In this document: one piece after another, positions 5,286-8,037 of the stretch
Position numbering within the stretch: position 1 is the first letter of the stretch
How the letters are laid out: every line of letters begins with the position of its first letter
Origin: Candidatus Avimonoglobus intestinipullorum
GTDB lineage: Bacteria > Bacillota > Clostridia > UBA1381
DNA length: 8,037 nucleotides
Direction of reading: 5' to 3'
Assembly (NCBI GenBank): GCA_018714645.1
Contig: DVND01000144.1
Coordinates: forward strand, 1-8,037
Notes under the pieces: model-generated
The model's input: only the letters and a program-made list of their open reading frames with translations
Told to the model about the DNA's origin: nothing
Databases searched by the model: none
Made by a program: the position numbers and the translations under genes

Positions 5286-6164
5286 ATGGGTCTTTTTGGT
5301 TTTAACTATTCCAAGCCCGGGCCGGGCGTCGACAAAGACGCACCGAAAAAGAAAGGGATTTTCTTATATTTTGAGCTGTTTTTCAGAAAATTTTGGAAAT
5401 TGATACAGGCAAATATGCTTTATTTTTTGGCGAGCCTGCCGCTTTTGGTCATTTTTGCGGTGTTCGCACCATTCCCGGCGGGGAGCATTGTCAGTGCATT
5501 GTATGCCGAAGAGGAGTTGACGCCGGAGCTGGCCGCAAACATTGAAATCATGTTCCGCCTGTTTTTCTCTGTGGCGGCGGTGGGATTGTGCGGTTCCGGC
5601 CCGGCGTCCGCGTCTTTTGCATACATCTTGCGCTGCTTTACGCGGGAGCAGCACAGCTGGATTTGGACCGATTTTAAAGAAAAATTTAAAGAGAATTTTA
5701 AACAGGGCATGATCGTAACAATCGTCAACGTGGTGGTATTGTATGCCGGCTTCACGGCAATCCAGTTCTACTACTCCATGCACATAAACAATGTGTATGA
5801 AATGGGCACACTGTGGCTGTTCCTGATGGCGCTGATGTGCGTGCTGCTGGTGATCTTTGTGTTTATGCATTTTTACATCTATCAGCTGATGGTGACGTTT
5901 GAAAACAAGACGGTGCAGCTCTATAAAAACGCGCTGATTTTTGCGCTGGCGTTTTTGCCGATGAATGTGCTGTTTGCCGGGTTGTTTATCGTGTTGACGT
6001 TTATCGTGTTTACCACGCTGACGCCGCCGTTTGCAATTTTAATTGCGTTTTTGCTGTGGATGGGGATTGTGCGCTTTCCAATTGAATTTTACGCGGCGCG
6101 CACGATTCAGCGCAAAATCCTGGATCAGCAGCCGTTATCCACCCAGAACAGGAGCGAGGAATAA
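5286..6164 (+). CDS. YesL/DUF624-family integral membrane protein, function unknown
   Basis: This is a 292-residue polytopic membrane protein. A basic, charged N-terminal stretch (DKDAPKKKG, 17-25) precedes an amphipathic segment and about five or six hydrophobic segments, near 43-63, 88-115, 141-162, 175-202, 217-243 and 245-265. The DUF624 hallmark is clear: a Gly-Pro motif GPASASFAYILR (105-116) followed by a Trp-Asp-Phe and FKENFKQ cytoplasmic loop, WTDFKEKFKENFKQG (127-141). YesL-type proteins are common in Firmicutes, often near carbohydrate ABC transporters, but have no established biochemical role, and there is no transporter here. ATG 5286 is chosen because GGGAG (5275-5279) is six bases upstream and an earlier in-frame ATG at 5160 would run through the promoter region. 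Its stop overlaps the mnmG start by one base (TAATG), so the two are co-transcribed and probably translationally coupled. Confidence 0.88.
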   Translation: MGLFGFNYSKPGPGVDKDAPKKKGIFLYFELFFRKFWKLIQANMLYFLASLPLLVIFAVFAPFPAGSIVSALYAEEELTPELAANIEIMFRLFFSVAAVGLCGSGPASASFAYILRCFTREQHSWIWTDFKEKFKENFKQGMIVTIVNVVVLYAGFTAIQFYYSMHINNVYEMGTLWLFLMALMCVLLVIFVFMHFYIYQLMVTFENKTVQLYKNALIFALAFLPMNVLFAGLFIVLTFIVFTTLTPPFAILIAFLLWMGIVRFPIEFYAARTIQRKILDQQPLSTQNRSEE

Positions 6165-8037
6165 TGCGGGAATGGATGGACGCCTATGATGTGGCGGTGA
6201 TCGGCGCCGGGCATGCGGGGATCGAGGCGGCAATCGCTGCGGCGAAGCTGGGGATGCGCACGGTGCTGTTTTCTATCAGCCTGGACGCCATCGGCAACCT
6301 GCCCTGCAATCCGAGCATCGGCGGGACGGCAAAAGGGCATCTGGTGCGGGAGGTGGACGCGCTGGGCGGCGTGATGGGCAAGGCGGCAGACGCGACATTC
6401 ATCCAGTCCAAAATGCTCAACCGCGGGAAAGGGCCGGCGGTGCATTCCCTGCGTTGCCAGGTTGACCGGAAGCGGTACCATATGGAAATGAAAAAGCGCG
6501 TGGAAACCCAGCCAAACCTGATGGTAAAGCAGGCGGAAATTGTGGAAGTGCTGACGGAAGCGGGCGCTGTTTCGGGCGTTGTCACACACATGGGGACGGC
6601 GTACGGGGCAAAAGCCGTCATTATTGCCACGGGCACATATCTGCGGGGGAAAATACTGATTGGCGACTATGCACGGGAAAGCGGGCCGGATGGGATGTTC
6701 CCCGCTAATGCGCTTTCAGAGAATCTGAAAAAATTGGGGATTGAAATCCGGCGGTTTAAAACAGGAACGCCGGCCCGTATCCACGGGGACAGCTTGAATT
6801 ATGCGGAAATGGAACGGGAAGAGGGGGACGCGCGCATCACGCCGTTTTCGTTTGAGACGGCGGAGCCGGGCGAAAACCGGGCGCCCTGCTGGCTGACCTA
6901 TACCAATGAAGAAACGCATCGGATTATTTTAGAAAATATTGATAAAGCGCCCATGTACAGTGGGAAAGCGGAGGGCGTCGGCGCGCGGTATTGCCCGTCG
7001 ATTGAGGACAAGGTGGTGCGGTTTAAAGACAAAAAGCGGCATCAGCTTTTCATAGAACCCATGGGGCTGGACACGCAGGAGATGTATGCCCAGGGCATCA
7101 GCACCGGCTTGCCGGAAGAGGTGCAGCAAAAAATGCTGCGGACGATCAAGGGGTTGGAGCATGTGGAAATCATGCGGCCCGCTTATGCAATTGAATACGA
7201 TTGCTGCGACCCGACCCAATTATTTGCCACGCTGGAGTTCAAAACCATCAGCGGCTTGTATGGGGCGGGGCAATTCAACGGTACCAGCGGATACGAAGAG
7301 GCCGCCGCGCAAGGGTTAGTCGCAGGAATCAATGCCGCGCTGAAATTAAAGGGCGAAGCGCCCATGGTATTGCAGCGGTCGGACGGGTACATCGGGACGC
7401 TGATTGACGATCTGGTGACAAAGGGTACAAATGAGCCGTACCGCATGATGACCTCCCGTTCGGAATACCGGTTAATGCTGCGGCAGGATAATGCGGATGA
7501 ACGGCTGACGCCGATTGGATACCGCATTGGATTGATTTCGGAAGCGCGGTATCAGCGGCTGTTGGAGAAATGCGACCTGGTGGAACAGGAGATTGCGCGT
7601 ATCAGCGGCGTGGTTGTGCCGCCGAAGGCGGCAAACCCGCTTTTGGAAGCTTATGGATCTGCGCCGGTGGCCACGGGAATCCGTCTGACAGATTTAATCA
7701 AACGGCCGGAGCTGGACTATGAAAAGCTGGCGCCGGTGGACCAGGGACGGCCGGAGCTGCCCTACGAAATCCGGGAGCAGGTGGAAATCCGGCTGAAATA
7801 CAAGGGGTACATCGAACGGCAGATGGCCCAGATCCAGCAGTTTAAAAAGATGGAAGGCCGGCAATTGCCGCCGGATTTGGATTACGATAAAATTTACGGG
7901 CTGCGCATTGAAGCGCGGCAGAAGCTGAATAAGATTAAGCCGGCGTCGTTGGGGCAGGCGTCGCGGATATCGGGCGTGTCGCCGGCGGATATCTCCGTTT
8001 TGATCATATGGCTCGACAGCCAAAAAAAGCAGGATTG
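6164..8037 (+). CDS. mnmG: tRNA uridine-5-carboxymethylaminomethyl modification enzyme MnmG (GidA), 3'-partial
   Basis: MnmG, with MnmE, installs the cmnm5 group on wobble U34 of certain tRNAs using FAD, NADH and methylene-tetrahydrofolate. The window holds 624 codons and then TG, with no stop. The protein already ends in the conserved RISGVSPADISVLIIWL block, so the gene ends at (TGA) or very near the right edge. Visible features are the FAD dinucleotide fold VIGAGHAG (12-19), CNPSIGG with Cys48, GKGHLVRE-type KGHLVREVDALGG, RYCPSIEDK with Cys277, GQFNGTSGYEEAAAQG (about 369-384), and SRSEYRLMLRQDNADERLT (about 430-448). These include the two conserved cysteines of the family. The start is ATG 6164, overlapping the DUF624 stop, with AGGAG at 6150-6154 nine bases upstream; ATG 6176 is a weaker alternative. 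mnmE does not lie beside it in the visible sequence, unlike the common mnmE-mnmG order. Confidence 0.97.
   Translation, partial: MREWMDAYDVAVIGAGHAGIEAAIAAAKLGMRTVLFSISLDAIGNLPCNPSIGGTAKGHLVREVDALGGVMGKAADATFIQSKMLNRGKGPAVHSLRCQVDRKRYHMEMKKRVETQPNLMVKQAEIVEVLTEAGAVSGVVTHMGTAYGAKAVIIATGTYLRGKILIGDYARESGPDGMFPANALSENLKKLGIEIRRFKTGTPARIHGDSLNYAEMEREEGDARITPFSFETAEPGENRAPCWLTYTNEETHRIILENIDKAPMYSGKAEGVGARYCPSIEDKVVRFKDKKRHQLFIEPMGLDTQEMYAQGISTGLPEEVQQKMLRTIKGLEHVEIMRPAYAIEYDCCDPTQLFATLEFKTISGLYGAGQFNGTSGYEEAAAQGLVAGINAALKLKGEAPMVLQRSDGYIGTLIDDLVTKGTNEPYRMMTSRSEYRLMLRQDNADERLTPIGYRIGLISEARYQRLLEKCDLVEQEIARISGVVVPPKAANPLLEAYGSAPVATGIRLTDLIKRPELDYEKLAPVDQGRPELPYEIREQVEIRLKYKGYIERQMAQIQQFKKMEGRQLPPDLDYDKIYGLRIEARQKLNKIKPASLGQASRISGVSPADISVLIIWLDSQKKQD

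Overview
The window is a densely packed bacterial chromosomal segment, most likely from an anaerobic Firmicute of the class Clostridia. The evidence for this is: a short-form HisG paired with the HisRS-like partner HisZ; a fused HisI-HisE; a YesL/DUF624-type membrane protein; an RluA-family synthase with the Clostridia-like NRIDRNTGG active-site motif; and strong purine-rich Shine-Dalgarno sites in front of nearly every gene. The coding DNA looks moderately GC-rich and the few intergenic gaps are AT-rich. The lineage assignment is inference, and I cannot name a genus. There are seven protein genes, no RNA genes, no mobile elements and no CRISPR. No gap exceeds about 110 bases.

Region 1 (1-3322, + strand) is a tight histidine operon, hisZ-hisG-hisA-hisIE. 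hisZ is cut by the left edge of the window. Together these genes cover exactly the first four steps of histidine synthesis, from ATP + PRPP to PRFAR: HisZ/HisG step 1, HisE step 2, HisI step 3, HisA step 4. No hisF, hisH, hisB, hisC or hisD lies in the window, and hisA is followed directly by hisIE where hisF would often sit. The most unusual coding feature is the HisZ C-terminus, a Cys/His-rich tail with a palindromic amino-acid core that looks like a metal-binding tail. The operon ends at a perfect 13-bp hairpin that also serves the convergent genes on the other strand.

Region 2 (3383-5176, - strand) holds an RluA-family pseudouridine synthase followed by a class I SAM-dependent methyltransferase of unknown substrate. 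They are probably one transcript that ends at the shared hairpin.

Region 3 (5177-5285) is the divergent intergenic region. It contains a perfect 10-bp inverted repeat with a 12-bp centre. Read on either strand, it gives the same promoter-like arrangement: TTGTAT, 17 bp, then TACAAT preceded by TGA.

Region 4 (5286-8037, + strand) is a DUF624 membrane protein gene overlapping mnmG by one base. mnmG encodes the tRNA wobble-uridine modification enzyme and runs off the right edge, at or within a few codons of its end.

Most of the window is ordinary housekeeping. I do not see a convincing new multi-gene system. The points worth a second look are the HisZ tail (with its run of His codons just before hisG), the reduced his gene set, and the symmetric divergent promoter.
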